A stretch of DNA of 64,000 nt, taken from assembly GCA_002428985.1 (NCBI GenBank), contig DIYL01000047.1:261204-325203 (forward strand). The letters are read 5' to 3'. Numbering within the stretch: the stretch's first letter is position 1; each line of letters starts with the position of its first letter. The stretch is from Anaerolineales bacterium UBA6055. Its GTDB lineage: Bacteria; Chloroflexota; Anaerolineae; Aggregatilineales; Phototrophicaceae. Shown here piece after piece: positions 48,044-55,475 of the stretch. Both the position numbers and the translations under genes were made by a program. The notes beneath the pieces were generated by a model. It saw only the letters and a list, made by a program, of their open reading frames with translations. It was not told the origin of the DNA and did not search any database.

Positions 48044-48403
48044 ATGAGCTTGCGTTTTTATACGGATACGCATATTCCTAAACAAGTTGCGATTCAATTA
48101 CGTGCTAAAGATATTGAAGTTATCCGTTGTGAAGAAGTTGGATTAGCGGAAGCTGATGATGAGGTTCATTTTCAATATGCAATTGATAATGAATTATGCC
48201 TCATCACAAAAGATGATGATTTCTTGCGTTTACATGCAATTCATGTCGAAAGTAATAAGCGACATGATGGTATCTTTTTCAGCCGTAAACGAGAAAGTCC
48301 AGCAATTGGCGAGATTGTCAAATCTTGTACCGAATATTATGATTTAATTGAGGCAGAAGCAGGAAGTAAATCCGACTTATTTAACGCAATTATATTTATC
48401 TAG
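48044..48403 (+). CDS. DUF5615 PIN-like protein (putative toxin)
   Basis: 119 residues. It opens MSLRFYTDTHIPKQVAIQLR and carries conserved acidic residues (TD at 7-8, E30-E31, D-x-E near 38) plus ITKDDDFLRLH, the arrangement of DUF5615/Mut7-C-like PIN RNases. In many genomes such genes precede a DUF433 partner, as here (9-bp gap), and are annotated as toxin-antitoxin-like. AGGGCGGA precedes the start. Activity is inferred from family only. Confidence 0.82.
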   Translation: MSLRFYTDTHIPKQVAIQLRAKDIEVIRCEEVGLAEADDEVHFQYAIDNELCLITKDDDFLRLHAIHVESNKRHDGIFFSRKRESPAIGEIVKSCTEYYDLIEAEAGSKSDLFNAIIFI

Positions 48404-48411
48404 GAAGCTAT

Positions 48412-48717
48412 ATGGAAGTTATCAAGCACATCATCATGGTGGATGGACAGGCAAGAATTCGGCGTAAACCTCATATCAAAGCCAAAATGGTTGCTCGTCT
48501 ATATATTTGGGAAAAGCAATCGATTACGTCAGTGGTCGATCAATATGATCTGACAGCAAGTGAAGTCCATTCAGCTATCGCCTACTACTATGACAATCAA
48601 GAAATTTTAGATGCCGAGTATAATCAAGCTATTGCTGATGTGTCACAGGATGTCATGACCCTCGATAAACTCAAACAAAAGATAGCCAAACGTCAACAAA
48701 ACGATGATCATGAATAG
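48412..48717 (+). CDS. DUF433 protein (putative antitoxin)
   Basis: 101 residues with the DUF433 helix-turn-helix pattern: KAKMVARLYIWEKQSITSVV, DQYDLTASEVHSAIAYYYDN. Nine bases after the DUF5615 gene and in the same operon. By analogy it binds DNA and its partner protein. Confidence 0.8.
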   Translation: MEVIKHIIMVDGQARIRRKPHIKAKMVARLYIWEKQSITSVVDQYDLTASEVHSAIAYYYDNQEILDAEYNQAIADVSQDVMTLDKLKQKIAKRQQNDDHE

Positions 48718-48748
48718 ATTTGCTCCAGCCTATTCTGGTTAACGAATC

Positions 48749-50221
48749 ATGTGGTCAAAATGGGTTAAGCCCGCTTATGATAGCCTCAGTTGGGATTATT
48801 GGTTCGGACAAGTCGATGCCCGTCCATTAGGCGTCTTTCGGATTGCATTTTCGCTGATTCTGCTCAAAGATGCGATTTATCATCTGCTTTTGGGTGTGCA
48901 ATTTTATGCCGCTGATGGCATTGCCCCACGTCATGTCATCACCGTATATGATCGCGATTGGCGTTGGTCGCTCATGGATTACATCGGGGCAGATTGGCAA
49001 ATTACGCTATTTTTCTTGCTCTGGATTATGGTGTTGGTCGCCCTCTTACTCGGTTATCGTACCCGCTGGATGACCATACTCAATTGGATCATTATCCTTT
49101 CCATCCATGAACGCAATGTCTATATGCTCAACGGTGCTGATACCGTCATGCGCGTAATGAGTTTCTGGATTATGTTTTTACCATTGGGGCGTGCATATGC
49201 GCTAGATCGTTTGCGTAAGCCCGATTTACCACTGACAACGTTTGCTTTTCCGTTGCGGATTGTACAATTGCAATTTGCATTCATCTATCTATCGACCTTT
49301 ATTATGAAAGTACATGGCGATGCATGGCTTGATGGATCAGCCGTCTATTATGCGTTGCAGTTGCGTGGTTTCACCCATCCGATAGCCGACTGGGTTTTGA
49401 ATACTGCGCCCTATCTTTTCTTCCAAATAGCGACTACTTTCACATTTATTGCTGAAGGCGCGTTTTTTATCTTGATGTTTATACCATTTGGGCAACCCCG
49501 CTTAAAATTGATCGGTTTGCTGGCGATGGGGTCAGTCCATGTCGGGATCGCAATTCTGATGGCTATCCCTAATTTCTCGCTTGTTATGCTGGCATGTTAT
49601 CTCTTATTTTTTGAAGGTAAGTGGCTTGTATGGCTCACAAGGCGACGATTCGCCCAATATCAATTTGCTGATATACCGTCACTATCGCCAGCCCTGCCGA
49701 TGACCAAACGACGCATTGCCTTAGTTTTACTACTCGGCAGTTTGTTGTTTACAGTCTATGCCTATAATTTCTGGTTTATGCGCCCTGCTGAAGAACCCCT
49801 CGGACCACCTATTAGCGATGTCCAATTACAAACGGTGCAACTGCTTGGATTATGGCAAATCTGGGATATGTTCGCACCGAATCCATTTCCGACTGATGGC
49901 GGTATGCTCATCAATGGGACATATGATAATGGGCAGACACTCGAACTGCGTACAGGACTCACAGATAGTGATCGTCTGCCTCGTTTTTATTTTGGGGTGG
50001 GGACACGCTGGAAGAAATACGACGAGAACCTATACTATAGTTGGCTTACCGATTTGATGGATAGCCAAGCGCGTTATTATTGTAGAACGCTCAATATTGG
50101 CGACCCTGATAAACATCTGCTCCAAGTCGAATTTGTTTATCGTTTTCGACAAGTCAATGACTATGATGCACCGCGCAATCCCTATCGTGATCAACCTTTA
50201 TGGACAATAGTGTGTGAATGA
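48749..50221 (+). CDS. HTTM-domain membrane protein
   Basis: 490 residues. The opening WDYWFGQVDARPLGVFRIAF and later YRTRWMTILNWIIIL and NGADTVMRVMSFWIMFLPLG match the HTTM (horizontally transferred transmembrane) domain related to vitamin K-dependent gamma-carboxylases. Roughly nine helices, then a soluble C-terminal part of about 120 residues (MFAPNPFPTDGGMLINGTYD). In this class the C-terminal domain is not a full carboxylase, so function is open. It starts 31 bp after the DUF433 gene and may be cotranscribed. Confidence 0.85.
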   Translation: MWSKWVKPAYDSLSWDYWFGQVDARPLGVFRIAFSLILLKDAIYHLLLGVQFYAADGIAPRHVITVYDRDWRWSLMDYIGADWQITLFFLLWIMVLVALLLGYRTRWMTILNWIIILSIHERNVYMLNGADTVMRVMSFWIMFLPLGRAYALDRLRKPDLPLTTFAFPLRIVQLQFAFIYLSTFIMKVHGDAWLDGSAVYYALQLRGFTHPIADWVLNTAPYLFFQIATTFTFIAEGAFFILMFIPFGQPRLKLIGLLAMGSVHVGIAILMAIPNFSLVMLACYLLFFEGKWLVWLTRRRFAQYQFADIPSLSPALPMTKRRIALVLLLGSLLFTVYAYNFWFMRPAEEPLGPPISDVQLQTVQLLGLWQIWDMFAPNPFPTDGGMLINGTYDNGQTLELRTGLTDSDRLPRFYFGVGTRWKKYDENLYYSWLTDLMDSQARYYCRTLNIGDPDKHLLQVEFVYRFRQVNDYDAPRNPYRDQPLWTIVCE

Positions 50222-50288
50222 AAAGGATGAATACGTAGGCCAACTTGTTAGACTGTTATCTAATTGATTATGAGATTGAGGCAACGTT

Positions 50289-50777
50289 ATGAAGCTTGAT
50301 GACATTAAATTTATGTACAAATATAACGACTGGGCGAATGAGCGCATTTTAAAGACCACTGAACAGGTTACGGTGGAACAGTTTACTATACACAATAATC
50401 TCTCTTGGGGTAGCTTACGCGGAACATTAGTGCATATGTTAGATACAGAATGGGCTTGGCGTATGTTGCTTCAACACCGTAAAAATGTTGATCTCATGAA
50501 CGAAAAAGATTTTCCTAATCTCGCTTCATTACGCAAACCTTGGAATGAAGAAAAAATTGCCATGTCAGATTATCTCAATAGCCTAACTGATGATGATATG
50601 CATGAACATATTAAACATATTGATCAAAGCTCAAATAAGAACGCACTCTGGCATTATTTGTGGCATGTTGTTAATCATGGTGGGCAACATCGTAGCGAAT
50701 GCGCTATGATTCTGACTGCTTTTGGATATTCTCCTGGTGAGTTAGATATTACTGAATATCTAAAAAATGGTGACTAG
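50289..50777 (+). CDS. DinB-family protein
   Basis: 162 residues. The DinB fold shows YNDWANERILKTTEQVT at the start, a His in GTLVHMLDTEWAWRMLL and HVVNHGGQHRSEC near the end, forming the three-His metal site. Typical length. GAGG upstream of the ATG. Function probably a metal-dependent thiol transferase or stress protein; unrelated in detail to the DinB protein at 38056. Confidence 0.88.
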   Translation: MKLDDIKFMYKYNDWANERILKTTEQVTVEQFTIHNNLSWGSLRGTLVHMLDTEWAWRMLLQHRKNVDLMNEKDFPNLASLRKPWNEEKIAMSDYLNSLTDDDMHEHIKHIDQSSNKNALWHYLWHVVNHGGQHRSECAMILTAFGYSPGELDITEYLKNGD

Positions 50778-50885
50778 TGTCAAGATTTTGTTTATAACAA
50801 CAAAAAAGGTATTAATGTTTGTGCTCTATCGGAAAAGTATGATATAGTCAAAGTATTGTTACAAGAGTTATGAAACAGAATTGTT

Positions 50886-52598
50886 ATGACTGATTCTCAT
50901 CAAACAGAAAATGAAAATAAAACCCATGCGCCTGATAGTGGTATTGGTGCAATGGTTGGTGGCGAGGGTGAGTGGCTCATCTCCTCGGGTGGGTCGGGTG
51001 ACATTGCCAAGATCGCAAGCGGTGATTCGCCTCCCCTGAAACCGAGTAATGTGCTTCAATTGCAACGGAACCTTGGTAACCAAGCCACAACCAATATTAT
51101 CAATCGCTTTGCCCAACCAAAGACAGATACGAATGCGCTATCAGCATTTTCGGGTTTGCGCATGGTCACACCTGCTGCACCCAATAGCATTCAACGTGTA
51201 GATGATGAAGATGGTGACGGCGGTGTGATTGAACGCCAAGATGGTCTTGACGAAGATGACGTTAACCCTGAGACTGCAACTGACCTTGATATTACCGATC
51301 CAGAAGTCCAGGATGAATCTAACGAGATTGATAAAACTATAGCGGAAGCCCAGCAAATCCAAGTTATCCAACCTATGGATACGATGGACTCCGATATGGA
51401 AAATCAGGACAATATCGAGTTTCTGAATGATGATAATAATGAGCAACAAGGACAAATTTTTGATCCTAATGCAAAAGTTACATCTAACGTAGGCGTTGAT
51501 CTTGGTGACGATGAAGATTCCGAGATGGATGATGATAATGTCCAAGTCATCGAGCCGATGGATACTGACGATAGTATGCTCGGGAATTTAGATGATGATG
51601 ACCTCGCCTCTTCACCAGTCAGCAATTCAGTCATCAAGCAAAAACAGGGTCATAAGCAAAAACAGGGTACGCATATCAAAGGGCATCAGCTTGCTGGAGA
51701 AAGTGTAGGACCTGCATTAGGTCAACTGGCTATGGATACAACCCGTAATGTACAAACGACCATGTCGTTTGCAGAGGCGGGTGATGCAATTGCTTCGGCC
51801 AAAAACGTGAAAGATGGGTTAGAAGGTATCACAGACACAGCTAGTGATGTTGGTTCAGACGGTATTCAAGGGTTACTGGGCAAGGTAGCTGACTTCTTTG
51901 ATGCGCCTCCGATGAATGTCATTATTCCAGTGGCCGCACTAATATACCGCATTTATGCCGCGGTTCAGAAATACAAACATATGAAAGCCTTCAAGGGGTT
52001 AATGGGCAAAAACGGTGGTGATGTCAAGTCTGCTAAAAAACGTAGTACCGCTTTGAAAGACAAAGGTGCAATTGGTGCATATGGCTTTGCCAAGACCAAA
52101 CGAGGCTTTTGGCTGCGTGTCATTAAAGCTGCCTTGACCTTAGGACAATTGATTGCCCGTGTAGTAACCTTATTGACGGGTGGTACAGCAGCGTTGATTA
52201 GTGAAACAGTTGCTATTGGTACATCCCTATCTAACGGTATCATCAAGGTTGGGCAATCGCTCAAAGGCATCTACAAGATGATTGTCGGCAAGCGCGGTAA
52301 ACGTCGTCTTGAAAGTGCCAACTGGATGATTGATGCTGCCTTAGATGGCGATCAAGAAATGCTTCAGTTCTTGTTAGATGGAGGGTATTTGACCTCTCCA
52401 TTCCTATTTATCCGCAAGCAGAAATATATGGATGAAGCAGAATGGAGCACAGACAAAGACAGACTAGGAAAGCTCGCGATACTATCTAAGCGACCCAAGA
52501 CCACGGACGAGATGCTTACGTATCTTAAGACTGCTGAGGAACTCGACATGCTCAATGCGATCAAAGGCCAAGCAGCATTGATGAGTACATCTACCTAG
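50886..52598 (+). CDS. eCIS-cargo-like protein with LQR-x-LGN motif, second paralog
   Basis: 570 residues. The disordered N-terminus contains LQRNLGNQ (59-66) and, like the 8639 protein, a following LRM...SIQR block, then an Asp/Glu/Asn-rich linker (DDEDSEMDDDN, DDDD). The C-terminal 260 residues share the unrecognised domain of the 8639 protein: YGFAKTKRGFWLRVIKAAL, TLLTGGTAALISETVAI, then a basic GKRGKRRLESA and an acidic helical end (ALDGDQEMLQFL). Hydrophobic helices in an otherwise soluble protein suggest membrane insertion after delivery (inference). There is no signal peptide. A terminator follows 22 nt after the stop. No injection-system genes are visible nearby. Confidence 0.72.
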   Translation: MTDSHQTENENKTHAPDSGIGAMVGGEGEWLISSGGSGDIAKIASGDSPPLKPSNVLQLQRNLGNQATTNIINRFAQPKTDTNALSAFSGLRMVTPAAPNSIQRVDDEDGDGGVIERQDGLDEDDVNPETATDLDITDPEVQDESNEIDKTIAEAQQIQVIQPMDTMDSDMENQDNIEFLNDDNNEQQGQIFDPNAKVTSNVGVDLGDDEDSEMDDDNVQVIEPMDTDDSMLGNLDDDDLASSPVSNSVIKQKQGHKQKQGTHIKGHQLAGESVGPALGQLAMDTTRNVQTTMSFAEAGDAIASAKNVKDGLEGITDTASDVGSDGIQGLLGKVADFFDAPPMNVIIPVAALIYRIYAAVQKYKHMKAFKGLMGKNGGDVKSAKKRSTALKDKGAIGAYGFAKTKRGFWLRVIKAALTLGQLIARVVTLLTGGTAALISETVAIGTSLSNGIIKVGQSLKGIYKMIVGKRGKRRLESANWMIDAALDGDQEMLQFLLDGGYLTSPFLFIRKQKYMDEAEWSTDKDRLGKLAILSKRPKTTDEMLTYLKTAEELDMLNAIKGQAALMSTST

Positions 52599-52620
52599 CC
52601 GATACCGAATTAACACAAAC

Positions 52621-52656
52621 AAAAGCCTGCTGTCAGACTACAGTGGGCTTTTTTAT
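52621..52656 (+). terminator. Rho-independent terminator
   Basis: AAAAGCC...CTGT-cagact-ACAG...GGGCTTTT stem followed by TTTTATTTT; directly after the second eCIS-cargo-like gene. Confidence 0.8.
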
Positions 52657-52729
52657 TTTCTAACTTTAATACCACATAAACAAATGTAAGACTCTCGACC
52701 CTTAAAACGTCATATGTGTAGAGCAAAAT

Positions 52730-52758
52730 TTGACAAATCATGTCAATCCATTTATGCT
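52730..52758 (+). promoter_or_regulatory. Promoter of the cysteine synthase transcript
   Basis: TTGACA (52730-52735), 17-bp spacer, TATGCT (52753-52758). Near-consensus sigma70-type; start predicted near 52765, giving about 24 nt before the leader ATG. Confidence 0.75.
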
Positions 52759-52788
52759 CCAATTAATGAAAATAATCTGGAGAACCAG

Positions 52789-52836
52789 ATGTTTGTTCAA
52801 TTTTGTTGTTGCTGTTGTTGTGAGATGGGTCGTTAA
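52789..52836 (+). CDS. Cysteine leader peptide MFVQFCCCCCCEMGR
   Basis: A 15-codon ORF with six consecutive Cys codons (52804-52821; five TGT, one TGC) and a good Shine-Dalgarno GGAGA five bases before the ATG. Placed between a consensus promoter and a transcription terminator upstream of a cysteine synthase gene, it has the design of attenuator leader peptides (trp and his type). Stalling of the ribosome at the Cys codons when Cys-tRNA is short would leave the antiterminator free. Cys-rich leader ORFs are known in Actinobacteria; I am not aware of one here. Confidence 0.9.
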   Translation: MFVQFCCCCCCEMGR

Positions 52837-52916
52837 CCGCTTCCAATAAACAGCCAGAACAACACTAAACACGACTTTTAGAAGTCAATTGGCAATGTAA
52901 GCGATGTTAACGCCCC
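52827..52916 (+). promoter_or_regulatory. Antiterminator stem of the Cys attenuator
   Basis: Leader segment CGTTAAC (52831-52837) plus CGCTT (52838-52842) pairs perfectly with GTTAACG (906-912) and AAGCG (899-903), with a two-base bulge. The stem extends on one side by GGG (827-829) with CCC (914-916) and on the other by CCAAT (843-847) with ATTGG (888-892). A small hairpin, GACTT-TTAG-AAGTC (52873-52886), sits inside. The 5' strand begins in the last leader codons and stop codon, so a ribosome that finishes the peptide covers it. The 3' strand overlaps the terminator. Confidence 0.85.
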
Positions 52917-52953
52917 GATTTGTTCGGGAAGCGTCGAACGCGCTTTTTATTTT
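52901..52953 (+). terminator. Attenuator terminator of the cysteine synthase gene
   Basis: Stem: GCG-AT-GTT-AA-CGC-CCCGA (52901-52918) with TCGGG-AA-GCG-T-CGAAC-G-CGC (52924-52943), loop TTTGT, followed by TTTTTATTTT. The 5' arm is the same sequence that the antiterminator uses, so the two folds exclude each other. Confidence 0.85.
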
Positions 52954-53007
52954 GTCAGTTGGCTTTTTTTGTTCAAACGTAAATGATGAGATTGCACAGG
53001 GGAATAC

Positions 53008-53976
53008 ATGACCGCCTTACGTAACTTTGAGACATTCACAACAGCACCGACTGTTCGTACCCAATCGGTAGATATTGAGCAACAAATTGGTAACACGCCA
53101 TTATTGAGCTTCCGTCGTGTGACAAGTCATCTGCCGGAAAACATCAATATATATGCCAAAGCTGAGTGGACAAATCCCGGTGGGAGTGTCAAAGACCGTC
53201 CCGCATATAACATTATCCGCACAGCCGAACGCGATGGTCGCCTCACACCTGATAAAATTATCATGGATAGCACCAGCGGGAATACCGGCATTGCCTACGC
53301 TATGGTTGGTGCGGCAAAAGGGTATGGTGTCAAATTATTCTTACCCGAAAATGCCAGCCCTGAACGTATCGCTATTTTGCGAGCATACGGCGTAGACCTA
53401 GAATTTACCGATCCATTAGAAGGGTCTGATGGAGCAATTGAAGCTGTCCGTGATTTGGCAGAGCGTGAGCCTGATAAATATTTCTATGCCAACCAATATA
53501 ACAATCCTGCCAACTGGCAAGCACACTATTACAGCACAGGCATGGAAATCTGGAATCAGACGCAGGGACAAATCACGCACTTTGTTGCTGGATTGGGCAC
53601 AAGCGGGACGCTCATGGGCACAGGACGTCGCCTTAAAGAGTACAATGATGATGTACAGATAATTTCAATGCAACCAGATTCTCCATTCCACGGGCTTGAG
53701 GGATTGAAGCATATGGAAACAGCAATTAAGCCTGCTATTTACGATGATAGTCTGGCCGATGCTGATGTTGCCGTTCGTACAGAAGACTCGCATGAGATGG
53801 CGCGTCGTCTCGCACGTGAAGAGGGGTATCTCGTTGGCATTAGTGCCGCTGCCAATATGGTCGCGTCATTGCGTCTCGCTGAATCACTCGCTGAACAGGG
53901 TGAATCGGGAACAATTGTCACAATCTTCTGCGATAATGCCTATAAGTACCTCAGCGAACCATTCTGGACAAAATAG
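53008..53976 (+). CDS. cysM: Cysteine synthase (CysM-like)
   Basis: 322 residues, PLP-dependent fold type II. The PLP lysine is K62 in NPGGSVKDRPA; the phosphate-binding loop TSGNTG is at 89-94; GLGTSGTLMGTGR holds the second glycine-rich loop. The protein makes cysteine from O-acetylserine or O-phosphoserine and sulfide; the GLEGLKHMETA segment resembles CysM-type enzymes, but the exact acceptor is unproven. CAGGGG precedes the ATG. Regulation is evident: promoter, Cys leader peptide and attenuator upstream. Confidence 0.93.
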   Translation: MTALRNFETFTTAPTVRTQSVDIEQQIGNTPLLSFRRVTSHLPENINIYAKAEWTNPGGSVKDRPAYNIIRTAERDGRLTPDKIIMDSTSGNTGIAYAMVGAAKGYGVKLFLPENASPERIAILRAYGVDLEFTDPLEGSDGAIEAVRDLAEREPDKYFYANQYNNPANWQAHYYSTGMEIWNQTQGQITHFVAGLGTSGTLMGTGRRLKEYNDDVQIISMQPDSPFHGLEGLKHMETAIKPAIYDDSLADADVAVRTEDSHEMARRLAREEGYLVGISAAANMVASLRLAESLAEQGESGTIVTIFCDNAYKYLSEPFWTK

Positions 53977-54001
53977 CGCGACTACGCTCAATAACTAAAA
54001 A

Positions 54002-54023
54002 GGGGCATGATCAATTATGCCCC
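54002..54023 (-). terminator. Terminator of fic operon
   Basis: GGGGCAT-gatcaatt-ATGCCCC; on the minus strand it is followed by TTTTTAG, 35 nt after the fic stop. On the plus strand it follows cysM, so it may serve both. Confidence 0.65.
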
Positions 54024-54057
54024 TACGGATTTGCCACCAAATGATTTGCGCCAGTAA

Positions 54058-54564
54058 CTAGCGTTCTGATAATTCATCTAACAGCCATTGATGTTGTGCA
54101 ATCAGGGTTTCGATCAATGCCATATCGCGGTCGGTATCCGGTTCGGGGGTCGCTTCACCTTCACGCAATGACAACCACTCCGCAAATTCTGGCATATCCA
54201 TTTTGCCTTCCGCCACCTTTAAAATGACGTCCAGCGCATCACTCGCGTCCCAATCCACATCATATCCATTGACATTCAACATAAAAATTGTTGACATCGT
54301 TGCTGTGCGTTTATTGCCATCCGTAAATGGATGATTACGGGCGACACTGTGCATCATCGAGGCGACTTTTTCCTGCAAAGATTTATACGCATCTTCACCA
54401 AACGCGCTTGAAGCTGGACGAGCAACCGCTGCTTCGAGGCGTTCACGATCACGGATTTTAAGCTCGCCCCGTAAAATTTTCTCGTTATTTAATACTTTGC
54501 CATTGATAAACACCAGTTCATCAGCTTGCAAATAGCGCACCGGATTGACAAACACAGCATCCAT
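54058..54564 (-). CDS. Fic/Doc family protein
   Basis: 168 residues. The Fic core motif HPFTDGNKRT (from H78) is complete, so AMP- or phosphate-transfer activity is possible; length and the MDAVFVNPVRYLQADELVFI opening fit death-on-curing (Doc) type proteins. No Phd-like antitoxin is adjacent and no inhibitory S/T-x-x-x-E/x-x-G-N helix is obvious. It follows the Cna-B membrane protein gene by 8 nt, so it is translated from a surface-protein operon, an unusual place for a Doc toxin. AGGGGC precedes the start. Confidence 0.85.
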   Translation of the reverse strand: MDAVFVNPVRYLQADELVFINGKVLNNEKILRGELKIRDRERLEAAVARPASSAFGEDAYKSLQEKVASMMHSVARNHPFTDGNKRTATMSTIFMLNVNGYDVDWDASDALDVILKVAEGKMDMPEFAEWLSLREGEATPEPDTDRDMALIETLIAQHQWLLDELSER

Positions 54565-54572
54565 GATTGCCC

Positions 54573-55415
54573 CTAAACTGACCCCATCTGGTCGGTATCC
54601 TCATCATTGAATAGTGGTGGTGACCCCTCATTCGGGTCGCGACTGAGCAGTGGGTTCGGTGCGTCTTGTACCGCTGGCATTGAACTTGTGTCAGGGCGTA
54701 CAGGAGGATACCCCCCTGTATCAGGTCGCATTGCTTGCATCGGACCTGTACCGGGTTGATACGCCGGCATCGGGCCTGTTCCCGGTTGGTAAGCTGGCAT
54801 TTGTCCTGTCACTGGACGGAATCCGCCAGTGCCTTGCATCGCGAGGACACGGTTCATACGACGCCGGAAGATCGCAAAGTAAATGAACATCCCTGCAATT
54901 ACCATGATAAAGACAACAACAATTGACCCAATCGCCCCAAATAATATCCCCTGTAAAACCTGTTGTTGTGCATCTTCAGCCGAGACACCCGAATCAACTG
55001 GCGTTACACCACTGAGGTTTGTCGTGATAATCTCGCCACCAAAATCAAGGCGTGTTGGCACGGATTGTGGCAATACCATCGCATTAAAGGTTGTCGGGGT
55101 TGTCGCTGTATAATCAGCAGAAGTCACGAGGACAGTGTAATCACCTGCCAATAGTTCACGAAAGCAAACTGTACCGAGGGCTGCACTCTCAGAATCTTCG
55201 AGGAGCTGAGCGGCGATTGTCACACTTTGGATATTGAGCAAGTTCACGCCAATCCCCTGTGTAATCGGTGGTTCATTGGGATCGAATACACCGTTGCTAT
55301 TGCGGTCTTCGAATGCCCGTACACAAATTTGACCGTCTCCTGTTTCCTGTGCATAGGTCGCGGGTATCCATAACCCGATGGTACAGATGAGGAGGAGTAA
55401 GAGTGTGACCTTCAT
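54573..55415 (-). CDS. Membrane protein with Cna-B/SdrD-type domain and proline-rich tail
   Basis: 280 residues from the ATG ten bases after AAGGA. Signal peptide (MKVTLLLLLICTIGLWIPAT), then a SdrD B-like domain (ICVRAFEDRNSNGVFDPNEP, FRELLAGDYTVLV), one transmembrane helix (about 165-190) and a cytosolic proline-rich tail built of near-repeats (PAYQPGTGPM, twice, then MRPDTGGYPPV). It heads an operon with fic. The outside domain resembles those of the LysM proteins upstream. Function unknown; likely a surface or envelope scaffold. Confidence 0.8.
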   Translation of the reverse strand: MKVTLLLLLICTIGLWIPATYAQETGDGQICVRAFEDRNSNGVFDPNEPPITQGIGVNLLNIQSVTIAAQLLEDSESAALGTVCFRELLAGDYTVLVTSADYTATTPTTFNAMVLPQSVPTRLDFGGEIITTNLSGVTPVDSGVSAEDAQQQVLQGILFGAIGSIVVVFIMVIAGMFIYFAIFRRRMNRVLAMQGTGGFRPVTGQMPAYQPGTGPMPAYQPGTGPMQAMRPDTGGYPPVRPDTSSMPAVQDAPNPLLSRDPNEGSPPLFNDEDTDQMGSV

Positions 55416-55475
55416 GAATTGCATATCCTTATACATTAGTTGCGTCTTGTTAATCGTGCCGCATTTTTATCGTAT

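Noticed and set aside
52954..52980. A second terminator (GGCTTTTTTT) before cysM
   Set aside because: No stable stem precedes the T-run; the functional terminator is the one at 52901-52953.
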